Shown: one piece after another, positions 22,211-54,532 of the stretch
Position numbering within the stretch: position 1 is the first letter of the stretch
Layout of the letters: the number at the start of each line of letters is the position of its first letter
Assembly (NCBI RefSeq): GCF_009707125.1
Contig: NZ_WLVL01000019.1
Location: 62,001-126,000 of the forward strand
Length of the DNA: 64,000 bases
Source: Arsenicicoccus cauae
GTDB taxonomy: Bacteria > Actinomycetota > Actinomycetes > Actinomycetales > Dermatophilaceae
Direction of reading: 5' to 3'
The notes under the pieces: model-generated
Told to the model about the DNA's origin: nothing
Seen by the model: only the letters and a program-made list of their open reading frames with translations
Databases searched by the model: none
Translations under genes and position numbers: made by a program

Positions 22211-23251
22211 ATGTCCCGTCGGCGCATCCTTGCCACGCTCGGCGTCACCGCCGTCGCGGCGACGGCCGTCATCGCGGCGCCCACCGGTGACACCCAGGCC
22301 CGGTGGACCGAGACCCGCACCAGCGTCGTGCCCAGGATGACGATGGGCACCCCCACGCTCACGCCGACGGACGTCCCCGTGGTCAAGCCGTTCTCGACCG
22401 CGCTGCAGGCGACCCTCAAGAACAACGCGGGCTACGGTCTCGAGTACCGCCCGACCCAGCTGACGATCACCAAGATGCCCGGCACCCTCACGACGGACTC
22501 CGACGTCACCGGGCTCCTCGCGCACGGCTATGGCATCGCCTACGACTACACGAACTGCGCGGGCGTCAATCGCTGGCAGATTCCTCAGACGGACGGCGGC
22601 ACCGCCACCACGACCTACACCATTCCGGCCACCGGGGCGGTCCGGGACCCGCTGGTCAAGGGCGCCACCGCGCCGATGTGCATCATCGTCAGGCCGGACG
22701 CGAGCGATCGCCAGCGATACGTCAACTTCGCGGGTCGTGAGTACCAGCTGACGACCACGCTCCGTGCCGTCTCCGTCGCCGGCACCGCCACCACCAGCCC
22801 CACCTGGACGACGCGCTACGTCATCCCCATCCCGTCCGCCTTCCCGGACCCCAGCGGCACGAGCTGCGGCGGCACCTGGATCGTCAACAACATCCACTTC
22901 TACTGGGCCTGGCCGGACAGCACCATGACGTCGGCCACGGGCTACTCCGCGATCAACCACTGGGACATCCTGGCGCGGCCCAAGGGCTCCACGGCCGCCT
23001 ACAAGGTCGTGGACGGCGGCATCGTCGGCACGAACCGTGAGGAGATCGTCGGGACCGGCGACCTCGTGAACGCCGGCTACACCGCAGCCGGGGAGTACGA
23101 GTTCATCGTCCGCGCCTACCCCTTCGCCGGCAGCACCACGAAGTACTCCGAGAGCACCGTCCGGTGGAACGCCTACTACCCGGGCTCCTCTGGCTACTTC
23201 GCCTGCCGCGCCTCGGACACCAACCCGACTGCCGGGATGTACGGCTACTGA
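22211..23251 (+). CDS. Exported protein of the SipW cluster, unknown function
   Basis: This 346-residue protein has a signal peptide with an Arg-rich start and an Ala-rich core (LATLGVTAVAATAVIAAPTG), followed by TQARWTETRT, which resembles the Trp-containing cleavage region of SipW substrates. The mature part is Thr/Tyr-rich and has six cysteines (DYTNCAGVN, TAPMCIIVRP, SGTSCGGTW, GYFACRAS among them). No family was recognised. Its position between the subunit genes and the peptidase, with a TGATG overlap into the peptidase gene, suggests an adaptor or tip protein of the fibre. The ATG at 22211 has GGAG upstream. Confidence 0.75.
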   Translation: MSRRRILATLGVTAVAATAVIAAPTGDTQARWTETRTSVVPRMTMGTPTLTPTDVPVVKPFSTALQATLKNNAGYGLEYRPTQLTITKMPGTLTTDSDVTGLLAHGYGIAYDYTNCAGVNRWQIPQTDGGTATTTYTIPATGAVRDPLVKGATAPMCIIVRPDASDRQRYVNFAGREYQLTTTLRAVSVAGTATTSPTWTTRYVIPIPSAFPDPSGTSCGGTWIVNNIHFYWAWPDSTMTSATGYSAINHWDILARPKGSTAAYKVVDGGIVGTNREEIVGTGDLVNAGYTAAGEYEFIVRAYPFAGSTTKYSESTVRWNAYYPGSSGYFACRASDTNPTAGMYGY

Positions 23252-23943
23252 TGAGCGCCCTCCCCACCTCCACCCCCACTCGTGGCGGCGCGCGTCGCGT
23301 GACGCGTCCCGCGCTGCCGGCACCGGTGCGGCTCGCGCTCTCGGTCGTCGTGGGCGGCCTCGCCATACTCGCCATCGGCCTGCTGGCGTTCATGGTCGTC
23401 ATACCGATGGTCATGCACTGGGTGCCGCTCACGGTCCTGTCCGGCTCGATGGAGCCGACCATCCCGATCGGCTCGCAGGTCATCGTCAAGCGGGTCGAGT
23501 CCGAGCAGGACGTCGCTCGGCTCGAGCAGGGGGATGTCATCACCTTCCTGCCCCGCCCCGGCGACAACAGCCTGGTCACCCACCGGATCACGTCGATCTC
23601 GGTCGACAGCGACGGTGTCCACAAGGTCAGGACCAAGGGTGACCACAACCCGAGCGAGGACCTCGAGGTCAAGACGGTCAAGCAGATCCGCGGGGTCATG
23701 GTCTACCACCTGCCCAAGGTCGGCTACGTCGCCAATGCGCTCAACCGCGACCAGAAGTCCCGCGGCGTCATCGTCGTCGCCGGCGCGCTCTTCGCCTACG
23801 CCCTGTGGCAGCTCGTCGGCCTGCTCCGCGCCCGCCGCCTGCGCGCTCGAGCGGTCACGGACGCCCCGACCGATCCCGCCGGCGATACCACCCGCACCAC
23901 CGACCACCCCACCGATCCCGCACCCACCGAGGACGAGCCATGA
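23251..23943 (+). CDS. sipW: SipW-type signal peptidase I (S26B)
   Basis: This 230-residue membrane protease cleaves the alternate-type signal peptides encoded upstream. Membrane segments are at about residues 28-54 and 180-198. The catalytic serine is Ser66 in LSGSMEPT. The second catalytic residue is His111 in SLVTHRITSI rather than the Lys of classical bacterial signal peptidases; this marks the ER/archaeal/SipW group. VRTKGDHNPSED (box E) follows. The C-terminal tail is Thr/Pro/Asp-rich. The ATG at 23251 overlaps the stop of the preceding gene (TGATG), which decides the start over earlier in-frame codons. The stop overlaps the next gene (ATGA). Confidence 0.93.
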   Translation: MSALPTSTPTRGGARRVTRPALPAPVRLALSVVVGGLAILAIGLLAFMVVIPMVMHWVPLTVLSGSMEPTIPIGSQVIVKRVESEQDVARLEQGDVITFLPRPGDNSLVTHRITSISVDSDGVHKVRTKGDHNPSEDLEVKTVKQIRGVMVYHLPKVGYVANALNRDQKSRGVIVVAGALFAYALWQLVGLLRARRLRARAVTDAPTDPAGDTTRTTDHPTDPAPTEDEP

Positions 23944-24920
23944 GCCGACTCCTCGCGCGCCCCGCCACCGTGGCTGCGCTCGCGGTCGCTCTCGGTTCTC
24001 CCCTCGCCTCTCCCGGTGTCGTCCAGGCAGCGTCTCGTATGCCGCAGCCAGCCGCCCTCGTGGCCGCCGGGACGGGGCTCGGGTACCTGCAGGTGTCGAC
24101 GAGCCCCACCGGGCCCTGGACCCGCACGCTCGACACCGGCATCTTCCCTGCTGGCAGCCGGATCGTGCCCGGCGAGCCGCTGACCGGCAGCTTCTACGTC
24201 AAGAACGCCTCTCCCGACAAGGCCCTGCTGAGCATCTCCTCGGAGCCGGACCCCCTGGCCGCGGCCGACGAGTTCGCCGACGACCTGCACGTGACCGCAG
24301 CCGTGGACGGCACGGCCGATCCCACCCCGCAGGCGCCTACCGCGTCCACCCTGGCCACCACGCCGGGACAGCTCACGTCGGCCACCGTCCCCGCGGGAGG
24401 CGTCGTGCGCGTCGAGCTGGCCGCCCTGCTGCCGCAGAGCGCGACGGGTGACGTCGCCGAGGACTACCGGTGGGACACCCCCATCAGCGTCTCGCTGTCG
24501 ATGGCGGCCACGGCGCGCAGCGACCAGGAGCCGGTCCCCGTCGAGCCCTCGACCTCGCCCGCGGCACGCAGCCCCGCCGCGACCCCGACGCCGTCCGCGT
24601 CACCGTCGGCCGCTCCGTCCGCGTCGCCGTCGGCCGCTCCGTCCGCGTCGCCGAGCAACAGCGCCGGGGGCGCTGGTGACAGCCGCGGTGGTGGCACCGG
24701 CCAGGCGGTCGGGTCCGCCAAGGGCAACGGCTCGGCGGCTGGTGGGGCGGTTCCTGCCGAGGACGCGTTCGGCGTGGCCTCCAGCCCCTTCTCCGAGGCC
24801 CTGGCGCACACGGGCGCCGACGTGGTCGTGCTCCTCGCTGCCGGTGGGGCTGCGGTGGGGATCGGCATACTCCTGCTCGCCCTGGCCCGGCGACGGCGCG
24901 AGGACCCCGACGAGAGCTGA
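23940..24920 (+). CDS. LAHTG wall-anchored protein closing the SipW operon
   Basis: This 326-residue surface protein has a signal peptide (about 1-31, ending GVVQAAS), an ectodomain (about 40-205; GYLQVSTSPTGPWTRTL, GSFYVKNASPDKALLSI), a Pro/Ala/Ser spacer with APSASPSA repeats (about 208-245), a Gly-rich stretch, and then LAHTG at 288-292, a hydrophobic helix and RRRRE. The ectodomain looks like the Ig-like domain found in SipW-cluster proteins. LAxTG is the recognition motif of actinobacterial class E sortases. No sortase gene is in the window. It may tether the TasA-like fibre to the wall, as TapA does in Bacillus (inference). Confidence 0.85.
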   Translation: MSRLLARPATVAALAVALGSPLASPGVVQAASRMPQPAALVAAGTGLGYLQVSTSPTGPWTRTLDTGIFPAGSRIVPGEPLTGSFYVKNASPDKALLSISSEPDPLAAADEFADDLHVTAAVDGTADPTPQAPTASTLATTPGQLTSATVPAGGVVRVELAALLPQSATGDVAEDYRWDTPISVSLSMAATARSDQEPVPVEPSTSPAARSPAATPTPSASPSAAPSASPSAAPSASPSNSAGGAGDSRGGGTGQAVGSAKGNGSAAGGAVPAEDAFGVASSPFSEALAHTGADVVVLLAAGGAAVGIGILLLALARRRREDPDES

Positions 24921-24959
24921 CCACTCGGCGTGAGGCGGGAGGCGGGAGGGGGTGCAGAA

Positions 24960-24994
24960 GCGGGTCGGGCTCCCCCCTCGGGAACCCGACCCGC
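24960..24994. terminator. Bidirectional hairpin terminator
   Basis: Arms 24960-24969 and 24985-24994 (GCGGGTCGGG/CCCGACCCGC) pair perfectly around a GC-rich loop that can extend the stem. It lies between the convergent LAHTG gene and the minus-strand lipoprotein gene. Confidence 0.75.
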
Positions 24995-25028
24995 CTCGTC
25001 GGTGACGCCGCTCAGCCGGCAGCAGCGG

Positions 25029-25496
25029 TCACTTGGTGCCGCGCGTGACGTTGATGGTGCAACCGTCCGCGGCCTTGGTCAGCTTGGTGGTCAGCTCGAC
25101 CTTGGTCTCCTTGCCGGGCTCGACGGCCTCGACCAGCTTGGTGGCCCGGCCCATGACGTCGCTGCCGTGCACCCAGTTGATGGTCACCACGTAGTCCCTG
25201 GCCTCCTTGGCGGAGGACTTGATCGTGCCGGTGACCTTCTGGTCGCCGAGCTTGGTGTCGCAGTTGCCGTCCATCGTGAAGTCCTTGCGGGCCCCCTCGA
25301 GGTTCTTGAGCACGACGGGCGTCGCCAGGTCCTTGGGCGAGATGCCGGCGTCATTGATCTTGGAGGCGGCACCGCCGTTCGGGAAGGTCGTGGTCGTCGC
25401 CGTCGTCCTCGTGGCGCCGGAGCACCCGGTGAGCACGAGCGCGGCGGTGGCGCCGACGACCGCTGCCGTCGTGCCGATCTTGTTGGGAGCGACCAT
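25029..25496 (-). CDS. Small lipoprotein, FxLYD-like
   Basis: This 155-residue lipoprotein has the signal peptide VVGATAALVLTGCSG; the lipobox LTGC places the lipidated Cys near residue 24. The mature domain (DFTMDGNCDTKLGDQKVTGT, then ARDYVVTINWVHGSDVMGR, then VEPGKETKVELTTKL) has the beta-sandwich look of FxLYD domains and two Cys that may pair. The ATG at 25496 has GAAAGG 11 nt upstream; an in-frame GTG at 25508 would sit directly on that sequence. It lies between the two halves of the surface locus, 118 bp downstream of the giant gene, but has its own leader. Confidence 0.75.
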   Translation of the reverse strand: MVAPNKIGTTAAVVGATAALVLTGCSGATRTTATTTTFPNGGAASKINDAGISPKDLATPVVLKNLEGARKDFTMDGNCDTKLGDQKVTGTIKSSAKEARDYVVTINWVHGSDVMGRATKLVEAVEPGKETKVELTTKLTKAADGCTINVTRGTK

Positions 25497-25614
25497 GGTC
25501 ACTGTCACCTTTCCCCAGCCGGGAGTTCTCGGGTCTGGCCCGCCTTGCCTACAGACTGTGCCTATATGCGATCAGACGGACACGTTGTGTAATCATGCTA
25601 GGCCATCGAATGTC

Positions 25615-50419
<24,805 letters not shown>

Positions 50420-52660
50420 TCAGCGGCCGACCAGATGACCGGTGACTCCCGCCACGGCAAGGGTCAGGGCGCACAGCACTACCCAGGGGTCGGCGTGACC
50501 CCAGCGAGCGGGCTGCGCCCAGGTGCGGCACCCGGCCCGCACCACCGGTGACGAGTAGCCCCGCGCCTCCATCGCCACCGCGAGCCGTCCGGCCTGCCGC
50601 AGCGCTTGCACCAGGAGGGCGAAGGTCAGCACCACCGCGTCCGTGATGCCCCGCCTCAGCAGCCCTCGCGCACGGCGGACGGCGCGCAGGTCGGCATACG
50701 TCGAGCGCAGCTGGTCGAACCTCTGCAGCGCCACGACCGCCGCCACCACGGGACGGGCGGGCAGCCGCAGCCGCTGGCCGAGCTGGTCCCCCAGCGAGAA
50801 CGGCTCCAGGTAGCCGGCCAGCACCACTCCGGGCAGCGCCGCCGTGGTCATGCGCAGTGCGGGCAGCACCGCCGCGACCGGGTCCCGCGCCTCGGCCCAC
50901 CACCAGTTGGACCACCAGAGCGAGGCTGCGCCGATCGCGAGCGGGGTGAGCCGCAGCACCGGCTGCGGCCAGCGCACCCCGCAGAGCACGAGCAGCAGCG
51001 CCAGCTCCACCCCGAGCAGACCGAGGCCCGCCGCCACCGTGGGCACGACCAGCCCGACCACCATGGCGACCAGGCTCACCAGCATCAGGGGCAGGGCCGA
51101 GGCGTATGCCGCCAGCCCCGACGCACGGCGGCGCACCGGCACGGCGGCGGCCGGGGGCCGGTCGAGCACCAGCTCGCGGGTGCAGCGGGACGCCAGGCGC
51201 CGGTCGTGCGTGGACACCACCACGGTCGTCCCCGCGGCGCGGGCCGCCTCGATGACCCCGGTGACGGCGGCCCACGTGCGGCGGTCCTGGCCGACGGTGG
51301 GTTCGTCGAGCAGCAGCACGGAGGGTCCGTGCGCGAGGGCGGAGGCGAGCGACAGGCGGCGCTGCTCGCCCCCCGAGAGCGTGTGGGGGTCGGCGTCGTG
51401 GCGATCGCCGAGGCCCAACGCCTCGAGCAGGGCGGCGGCCCGCTCACCAAGGGACTCCTCGTCCTGACCGAGGGCCCGCCCCGTCAGCAGCACCTCGTCG
51501 AGCACCGTGCGCGCCGTGATGGGCAGCTCGGGTCGTTGCGGCACCCAGCCGACCGCCTCGGCCAGCTCCACCGCGTGCCAGCGGTGCGGCGCCTCGCGGT
51601 CGTCGGCCCCCAGCCGCACCGTCCCGGACGTCGGCTCGAGCAGCCCGGCGGCGCACGCCACGAGCGTGGACTTGCCGGCCCCCGAGCGACCCGTCACGGC
51701 CACCGCCTCCCCCGGCGAGGCCTCCAGCGAGACGTCCTGCAGCACGAGCTGCGGCGGGTGCACCGCCTGCCAGGACGCGAGCCCGGGCTGCACCTGGCGC
51801 ACGACCTCGTCCACCGCGGCCGTCACGCCACCGCGTCGGACCGGGGCGACCAGCCCGGACGGCATCTCGACCGGAGACGGGGTCGGCGCGCCGGGCACCC
51901 ACAGGCCCAGCCCGGCGAGCCGCTCCCCCTCGGCCGCCAGCGTCGGGGCCAGGGGTCCGTCCGCCACCACGCGGCCCCCGTCGCCGAGCACCACCAGCCG
52001 GTCGCAGACGTCCACCCAGTGCGCGAGCTCGTGCTCGACGGCCACGAGGGTGGCCCCCACCTCGGCGACGGCCGCGGCCACCGCCGACCGGACTGCCTGC
52101 GCAGCCGCGGGGTCGAGCATCGAGCACGGCTCGTCGAGCAGGACGAGGCCGGGGTCGAGGGCGAGCACCCCGGCGAGCGCGAGGCGTTGGGTCTCGCCGC
52201 CGGACAGGGCCCGCGTCTCGCGGGTGGTGTCGTGGGGGAAGCGCACCGACGCGAGCGCCGCGCGCACCCGCTCCCAGAGCGGCCCGCGCGGCACGCCGGA
52301 GTTCTCGGGACCGAAGGCCACGTCGCGCCCGACGGTCCGGGCGACCACGGCGTCCTCGGGGTCCTGCAGCAGCAGGCCCACCTGCCCCGACACGTGCACC
52401 TGCCCGGTCTGGTCACCCCCGCCGGTCTCGGCGAGCACGCCGGCCAGCGCCCGCAGCAGGGTCGACTTGCCGGACCCGCTCGCCCCCGCGAGCAGCACCC
52501 GCTCCCCCGGCGCCACGCGCAGCGACACCCCGTCCAGGACCGGGCGGGCGGCGCCGTACGGCAGCCAGGTGAGGTCCTCGGCCTCGACGAGAGCCCCCCT
52601 CGGGCCCTCGTCGAAGCCGGGACCGGCGTCGAGGTCGACGTCAGCGGACGTGGGACTCAC
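50420..52660 (-). CDS. Fused ECF transporter: two ATPase domains plus EcfT (YkoD-YkoC fusion)
   Basis: This 746-residue protein joins three modules normally encoded separately. ATPase 1 (about 24-260) has Walker A GASGSGKST, LSGGETQRLALAG and VLLDEPCSMLDP. ATPase 2 (about 300-500) has GRSGAGKST, LSGGEQRRLSLA and LLLDEPTVGQDR. The remainder (about 515-746) is a membrane EcfT protein with the two coupling-helix motifs RRARG and EARG. With the YkoE protein upstream it forms an ECF importer for thiamine or its pyrimidine precursor HMP. The GTG at 52660 lies 20 bp inside the end of the YkoE gene. Regulation is by the TPP riboswitch ahead of the operon. Confidence 0.92.
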   Translation of the reverse strand: MSPTSADVDLDAGPGFDEGPRGALVEAEDLTWLPYGAARPVLDGVSLRVAPGERVLLAGASGSGKSTLLRALAGVLAETGGGDQTGQVHVSGQVGLLLQDPEDAVVARTVGRDVAFGPENSGVPRGPLWERVRAALASVRFPHDTTRETRALSGGETQRLALAGVLALDPGLVLLDEPCSMLDPAAAQAVRSAVAAAVAEVGATLVAVEHELAHWVDVCDRLVVLGDGGRVVADGPLAPTLAAEGERLAGLGLWVPGAPTPSPVEMPSGLVAPVRRGGVTAAVDEVVRQVQPGLASWQAVHPPQLVLQDVSLEASPGEAVAVTGRSGAGKSTLVACAAGLLEPTSGTVRLGADDREAPHRWHAVELAEAVGWVPQRPELPITARTVLDEVLLTGRALGQDEESLGERAAALLEALGLGDRHDADPHTLSGGEQRRLSLASALAHGPSVLLLDEPTVGQDRRTWAAVTGVIEAARAAGTTVVVSTHDRRLASRCTRELVLDRPPAAAVPVRRRASGLAAYASALPLMLVSLVAMVVGLVVPTVAAGLGLLGVELALLLVLCGVRWPQPVLRLTPLAIGAASLWWSNWWWAEARDPVAAVLPALRMTTAALPGVVLAGYLEPFSLGDQLGQRLRLPARPVVAAVVALQRFDQLRSTYADLRAVRRARGLLRRGITDAVVLTFALLVQALRQAGRLAVAMEARGYSSPVVRAGCRTWAQPARWGHADPWVVLCALTLAVAGVTGHLVGR

Positions 52661-53306
52661 GCGCCTCGCGGCCCGCCGGGAAGGCGTCGACCACGCCGGC
52701 CCGGGCCAGCGCGCGCACCAGCGCGGCGCCCCCGAGCCCGGCGATCAGCGCGCACGAGACCATGCCGAAGGCGAGGTAGACGAGCTTGTGGACCCAGGCG
52801 AGCTGCGGGACGTACTGCCACCACTCGTAGACGCAGATCTCCAGCACGGCGCCGAGCACGCCGCCCAGCATCGCGGCGGCCAGGTCGAAGCGACGCCAGC
52901 GCCACACCCACATCGCCAGCTCCACCCCGAGCGCCTGCAGCACCCCGGACAGCATCACGAGCCAGCCCCACTTGCTGCCGAGCAGCGTCTCCACGCTCGC
53001 GGCGATCAGCTCGACGTAGAGGGCCGCGCCGGGACGCCGGATCAGCAGCGCGCCGGCCACGGCGGGGAGCACCCACACGCCGAGCGCGAGCGAGCCGATC
53101 GGGGCATAGCCGACGGCGGCCGCCTCGACGACGTGGTAGAGGGTGCTGTCCCACCCCCAGAAGGCGACGCCCAGCGCGACGGCGAGGACGGCGCCGAGGA
53201 CGAGGTCGATGCCTCGCCATGACATGAGGGCCCCCGTGGCGAGCGCGGACGGTCGTGCGTGCTGGCCCGGCCGCGCGGTGGCGGCGGAGCCGGTGGTGTT
53301 CGGCAT
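52641..53306 (-). CDS. ykoE: ECF transporter S component, YkoE family (thiamine/HMP)
   Basis: This 221-residue membrane protein provides substrate specificity for the ECF importer. About six hydrophobic segments follow a polar N-terminus of 30 residues. LGVAFWGWDSTLYHVVEAAA and ELIAASVETLLGSKWGWLVM match the YkoE family, with tryptophans in the places expected to bind the thiazole/pyrimidine ligand. The ATG at 53306 has AGGAG 6 nt upstream. A TPP riboswitch lies 62 bp further upstream. The 3' end overlaps the fused transporter gene by 20 bp. Confidence 0.92.
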   Translation of the reverse strand: MPNTTGSAATARPGQHARPSALATGALMSWRGIDLVLGAVLAVALGVAFWGWDSTLYHVVEAAAVGYAPIGSLALGVWVLPAVAGALLIRRPGAALYVELIAASVETLLGSKWGWLVMLSGVLQALGVELAMWVWRWRRFDLAAAMLGGVLGAVLEICVYEWWQYVPQLAWVHKLVYLAFGMVSCALIAGLGGAALVRALARAGVVDAFPAGREARESHVR

Positions 53307-53368
53307 ACGAGATCTCCTGGTCGGTCACCAAGAGGGAAGGTGACCCCTCGGGTCGCCTCGAGAATCCG

Positions 53369-53453
53369 ACTCCCTAGCGCCGGTGCTAACCGGATCAGGT
53401 GCGGAGGGTCTGCGGTCGCCCGCACTCTCAGCGCGATCTGCGCTCCCCTGTCG
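53369..53453 (-). promoter_or_regulatory. TPP riboswitch (THI element)
   Basis: On the minus strand the leader shows GCGCUGAGAGUGCGGG, GCAGACCCU, CACCUGAUCCGGUUAG and the closing GGGAGU in the correct order. The CUGAGA and ACCUGAU...GGUUAG segments are the pyrimidine- and pyrophosphate-sensor cores of the TPP aptamer. It should shut off the YkoE/ECF operon when thiamine pyrophosphate is abundant. Confidence 0.96.
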
Positions 53454-53497
53454 TGTGAAACGTGACGCTACCGCGAAGATCGTGTGAGACTCAACGC

Positions 53498-53812
53498 ATG
53501 GGACCTAACGTGTGGAAGCTCATCGGCACCGGCGCCGCCATGCTGGCCGGCATGGTGGCCAACAAGATCGTCAACTCGGGCTGGCAGAAGGCCACGGGCA
53601 AGGAGGCCCCCTCCGACCCCACCAACCCCGACGTGGACTGGAAGGAAGCGCTGGCCTTCGCGGCGTTCTCCGGTCTCGTGATCGGCATCGCGCGCCTGGT
53701 GGCGCAGCGTCAGGCCGCCAAGGGCTTCGTCGCGGCCGTCAAGCGTCAGAGCGACGACATCGGTGACGTCGACCTGCAGGCGCAGATCGACGCCCGGACC
53801 AGCAAGGCCTGA
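53498..53812 (+). CDS. DUF4235 family protein
   Basis: This 104-residue protein starts MGPNVWKLIGTGAAMLAGMV and contains the DUF4235 core KIVNSGWQKATGKEAP, PDVDWKEALAFAAFSGLVIG and ARLVAQRQAA. One or two hydrophobic segments suggest membrane association. Function is unknown; the family is widespread in actinobacteria. The ATG at 53498 is chosen because family members begin there, although the Shine-Dalgarno sequence is weak. It is divergent from the thiamine transporter. Confidence 0.85.
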   Translation: MGPNVWKLIGTGAAMLAGMVANKIVNSGWQKATGKEAPSDPTNPDVDWKEALAFAAFSGLVIGIARLVAQRQAAKGFVAAVKRQSDDIGDVDLQAQIDARTSKA

Positions 53813-53833
53813 ATCACCCCGCCCGTTCCTGCG

Positions 53834-53867
53834 CGTCGCCCCGACCGGTCCATCGGTCGGGGCGACG
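53834..53867 (+). terminator. 14-bp perfect hairpin terminator
   Basis: Arms 53834-53847 and 53854-53867 (CGTCGCCCCGACCG and its complement) are exact, with a 6-nt loop, 22 bp after the DUF4235 stop. Confidence 0.75.
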
Positions 53868-53889
53868 TGCTGCTGCTCGGGGTCGGGAG

Positions 53890-53945
53890 TGCCGGGGGCG
53901 CGACCACCGGGGGCACGACCGCCGGGGCACGACTGCCGGGGAGGG
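53890..53945. repeat. Degenerate tandem repeat, about 15 bp x 4
   Basis: Four imperfect units of the form CCGGGGGCACGACC occur between the DUF4235 terminator and the next, convergent gene. They are non-coding, with no function evident. Confidence 0.5.
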
Positions 53946-53970
53946 GGACCAGTGCCGGGAAGCGGCGCGG

Positions 53971-54483
53971 TCAGGCCGCGGAGCGCAGGGCCGTCAGCTC
54001 TCGGTCCAGGTGGTCCAGGCGCAGGGCCAGCCGCAGGCGACGCCGCGACGGGTCCGGCTCGAACGCCGTGTCCTCGCCCTCGCGCAGCACCTCGGGCAGC
54101 GTGACCAGCAGGAGCCGGGACAGGCTCGCCAGCCGCTCCGGCTCGGCGACCAGCGCCGGGTCGGCCAGCACACCGCCGGCCCGGACGAGCACGCGGTCGA
54201 GCCAGGTCTCCACGTCCCACCCGAGGGCGCCGCGGCGGTCGTCGAGCCAGTCACCCAGCCGATCGACCTGACGACGCAGGTGCCGCAGGTGGTCCGGCTC
54301 GGCAGCGGCCTGCCGGTCGGCCGGGAGGGCGAGCCCGGCGAGGTAGCCGGCGAGGCCGAGACCGGCGCGCAGGGACGCGGGCAGCGGCAGGGCGGCGAGC
54401 AGCGTGCCCCCGCCGACGGTCAGCGCGCGCACGTGGCGCGGTGACGTGGCCGCGGCATAGACCTCACGCTCGACCCGACCCAT
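53971..54483 (-). CDS. Conserved hypothetical protein
   Basis: This 170-residue protein is not recognised. A short hydrophobic stretch near residues 20-56 (LTVGGGTLLAALPLPASL, GLGLAGYLAGLAL) is followed by a charged, probably helical region (HLRHLRRQVDRLGDWLDDRR, LARLS-type leucine repeats to the end). It may be a small membrane-associated protein. The ATG at 54483 has a strong GGAGGAGG. It lies 49 bp downstream of the ABC permease and may be co-transcribed with it. Confidence 0.7.
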   Translation of the reverse strand: MGRVEREVYAAATSPRHVRALTVGGGTLLAALPLPASLRAGLGLAGYLAGLALPADRQAAAEPDHLRHLRRQVDRLGDWLDDRRGALGWDVETWLDRVLVRAGGVLADPALVAEPERLASLSRLLLVTLPEVLREGEDTAFEPDPSRRRLRLALRLDHLDRELTALRSAA

Positions 54484-54532
54484 CTCGTGCCTCCTCCCTG
54501 CCAGCGTAGGCCCGCGCCCTGGGAGCCGCGTG

